Below are positions 62,316-64,000 of a stretch of 64,000 bases of DNA, in pieces. The translations under genes and the position numbers were made by a program. Every line of letters begins with the position of its first letter. Position 1 is the stretch's first letter. Source of the DNA: Bradyrhizobium canariense (GTDB lineage: Bacteria; Pseudomonadota; Alphaproteobacteria; Rhizobiales; Xanthobacteraceae); contig NZ_VSST01000015.1 of assembly GCF_019402665.1 (NCBI RefSeq), forward strand, positions 248,001 to 312,000, in the 5' to 3' direction. The notes beneath the pieces were generated by a model that saw only the letters and a list, made by a program, of their open reading frames with translations, had not been told where the DNA came from and searched no databases.

Positions 62316-63104
62316 ATGGATGCCGTGGCGACACCAGATATCATCCTGAAACTCTCCAACATCGAGAGCTATTACGGGCCGATCATGGCGATCCGCGGCA
62401 TCTCGCTCGAAGTGCCGCGCGGCCGCATCGTCACGCTGCTGGGCGCCAACGGCGCCGGCAAGACCACGGTGCTGAAGACGATCTCGGGCATTCTCGACCC
62501 GCAGAAGGGCGCCATCGAGTTCATGGGCAAGTCGATCCAGCGCATGGAGGCGGACAGGATCGTGCGGCTGGGCCTCAGCCATGTGCCGGAGGGCCGCGAG
62601 GTGTTCCCGTTCCTCTCCGTGCGCGAGAACCTGATGATGGGGGCCTATCCGCGCAAGGATCGCGACGGCGTCGCGGACGATCTGGAGCGCGTCTACGGCT
62701 ATTTCCCGCGGCTGAAGGAGCGCATCAACCAGCCGGCCGGACAGCTCTCCGGCGGCGAGCAGCAGATGCTCGCAATCGGCCGCGCGCTGATGAACCGGCC
62801 GACGCTGTTGCTGCTCGACGAGCCCTCGCTTGGGCTGTCGCCGCTGCTGGTGAAGGAGATCTTCGCCATCATCCGTCGGGTCAACGAGGAGCAGGGCATG
62901 TCGATCCTGCTGGTCGAGCAGAACGCCAAGGTGGCGCTGGAGACGGCGCACTATGGCTATGTGCTGGAAATCGGCCGGATCGTGATGAACGACAGCTGCG
63001 ACCGCTTGATGCATTCGAAGGACATCCAGGAATTCTACCTGGGCGCCAAGGAAGCCGGCGCACGAGGCGAGCGGCGCTGGAAAAAGAAGAAGACTTGGCG
63101 TTAG
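62316..63104 (+). CDS. livF: Branched-chain amino acid-type ABC ATPase, LivF
   Basis: 262 aa. Walker A LLGANGAGKTTVLKTI, the LivF-type Q-loop region LSHVPEGREVFPFLSV, signature LSGGEQQMLAIGRAL, Walker B LLLLDEPSLGL and switch region LLVEQNAKVAL. The C-terminus is extended by a strongly basic ARGERRWKKKKTWR tail, longer than typical LivF. GGGAG precedes the ATG. The operon has no periplasmic binding protein gene inside this window. Confidence 0.92.
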   Translation: MDAVATPDIILKLSNIESYYGPIMAIRGISLEVPRGRIVTLLGANGAGKTTVLKTISGILDPQKGAIEFMGKSIQRMEADRIVRLGLSHVPEGREVFPFLSVRENLMMGAYPRKDRDGVADDLERVYGYFPRLKERINQPAGQLSGGEQQMLAIGRALMNRPTLLLLDEPSLGLSPLLVKEIFAIIRRVNEEQGMSILLVEQNAKVALETAHYGYVLEIGRIVMNDSCDRLMHSKDIQEFYLGAKEAGARGERRWKKKKTWR

Positions 63105-63193
63105 AGGAAGCCTTAAATACCAAAGCCCATCCGCTAATATAGACCGCCGGCAAGGCAGGCAGTGGAGGGGAGCGCGACAAGAAGGAGACGTGC

Positions 63194-64000
63194 ATGGCCC
63201 GACCGGCGGTGCTGACGGTCGCTGACACGATCGCGAAAAGCTTTTTGCGCGCCGCGGAGACGCGGGGCGACGGGCCGGCTATACGCGAGAAGAAATTCGG
63301 GATCTGGCAGCCGACCAGCTGGCGCGAATGGCTGGAGATCTCGAAGGAGATCGCCTACGCGCTGCACGCCATCGGCTTCAGGCCCGGCGACGTTGCTTCC
63401 ATCATCGCCAACGCCGTGCCGGAATGGGTCCATGTCGACATGGGCATTCTGTGCGCCGGCGGCGTCTCTTCCGGGATCTATCCGACCGATGCCTCATCCC
63501 AGGTCGAATATCTCGTCAACGATTCCCGGACGAAAGTGATCTTCGCCGAGGACGAGGAGCAGCTCGACAAGATCCTGGCCTGCCGCGCACGCTGTCCGTC
63601 TCTGCGAAAGATCATCGTGTTCGACATGGAGGGCCTTAGCGGCTTCTTCGACGACATGGTGATGTCGCTCGACGAGTTCCGCGCGCTCGGGCGCAACCAC
63701 ATGGCCGGCCGCGAGGCGCTGTGGCAGGAGATGGTCGACAGTCGCAGCGCGAGCGATCTCGCGGTCCTCGTCTATACATCCGGCACCACGGGCCCGCCCA
63801 AGGGCGCCATGCACGCCAATCGCAGCGTCACGCACCAGATGCGGCACGCCGATGATTTCATTCCAGCGCGCGAGAACGAGGAGCGGCTGATTTTCCTGCC
63901 GCTCTGCCACGTCGCCGAGCGGATCGGCGGCTATTACATCTCGGTCGCGCTCGGCTCGGTGATGAATTTTGCCGAGAGTCCCGAGACTGTGCCGGACAAT
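63194..64000 (+). CDS. AMP-dependent acyl-CoA synthetase, 3' end cut by window edge
   Basis: 269 codons visible of a ~640-aa ANL-superfamily enzyme that activates a carboxylic acid to acyl-CoA through an acyl-AMP. The phosphate-binding loop YTSGTTGPPKGAMHANRS is near residue 200, preceded by the N-terminal WREWLEISKEIAYALHAIGFRPGD region of long-chain-type ligases. AAGGAGACGTGC before the ATG is a strong ribosome site. It follows livF by 89 nt; a Liv-type importer next to a CoA ligase is a common rhizobial arrangement for taking up and activating fatty or aromatic acids. The catalytic C-terminal domain is outside the window. Confidence 0.92.
   Translation, partial: MARPAVLTVADTIAKSFLRAAETRGDGPAIREKKFGIWQPTSWREWLEISKEIAYALHAIGFRPGDVASIIANAVPEWVHVDMGILCAGGVSSGIYPTDASSQVEYLVNDSRTKVIFAEDEEQLDKILACRARCPSLRKIIVFDMEGLSGFFDDMVMSLDEFRALGRNHMAGREALWQEMVDSRSASDLAVLVYTSGTTGPPKGAMHANRSVTHQMRHADDFIPARENEERLIFLPLCHVAERIGGYYISVALGSVMNFAESPETVPDN

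Overview
The window is 64 kb of GC-rich chromosomal DNA from an alphaproteobacterium, most probably a Bradyrhizobium or close relative. Several things point there. There is a C4-type 5-aminolevulinate synthase (hemA) and an Irr-like Fur-family regulator, each with an FNR/FixK-type TTGAT-N4-ATCAA box upstream. There is a methanethiol S-methyltransferase (mddA)-like gene, a family known from Bradyrhizobium. Several palindromic intergenic repeats have the style of rhizobial genomes. No rRNA, tRNA, CRISPR array, transposase or integrase was seen. The genus call is inference from content, not from a search.

Layout. (1) 1-6.2 kb: a forward aromatic-catabolism module with an FAD monooxygenase cut by the left edge, an MHS-type MFS transporter, an aldehyde dehydrogenase and a benzoylformate decarboxylase. 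(2) 6.2-18.1 kb: an exopolysaccharide or surface polysaccharide cluster with a GINT1-like beta-propeller protein, a GT4 glycosyltransferase, an ExoP/GumC-type chain-length protein with a degenerate Walker A, a Wzx-like flippase, an FAD oxidoreductase, a CelD-type GNAT protein, a Wzy/ligase-like polymerase and an exported GH5 hydrolase. (3) 18.1-19.1 kb: a gene-free mosaic of intergenic repeats. (4) 19.1-24.3 kb: a large OmpR-type winged-helix/ATPase/TPR regulator facing an Ohr/OsmC protein, a Tat-exported alpha/beta hydrolase and a cytochrome P460. (5) 24.3-34.5 kb: a transporter-like hybrid histidine kinase, hemA, a HEAT-repeat protein, an MBL hydrolase, a chemoreceptor and an Omp25/31-type porin. 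(6) 34.6-37.1 kb: small genes, including a duplicated small secreted protein and two tiny coupled genes. (7) 37.1-42.2 kb: a dipeptide/oligopeptide-type ABC importer. (8) 42.3-48.1 kb: a frameshifted small gene, an Irr-like regulator, and two paralogous CadC-like winged-helix/TPR regulators bracketing mddA and a GFA-family gene. (9) 48.5-59.3 kb: a lyase, an M29 aminopeptidase, a cupin, an amidohydrolase, an EamA transporter, an MBL protein, a VapBC pair and an ABC-2 exporter. (10) 59.5-64 kb: livH-livM-livG-livF and an acyl-CoA synthetase cut by the right edge.

How it fits together. The left end would carry an alpha-keto acid of the benzoylformate type through decarboxylation and aldehyde oxidation to an aromatic acid. 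The polysaccharide block has the parts of a Wzx/Wzy pathway (flippase, polymerase, chain-length control, modification and an exported hydrolase) but no initiating sugar-phosphate transferase in view. hemA and the irr-like gene may be linked to low oxygen by their matching boxes. The most suggestive regulatory picture is around mddA: a regulator gene whose start is preceded by four TCA triplets exactly 11 bp apart lies divergent to mddA, and a second copy of the regulator lies on the far side. Strand-overlapping open frames on the opposite strand of real genes are very common here because of the GC content and were left out.
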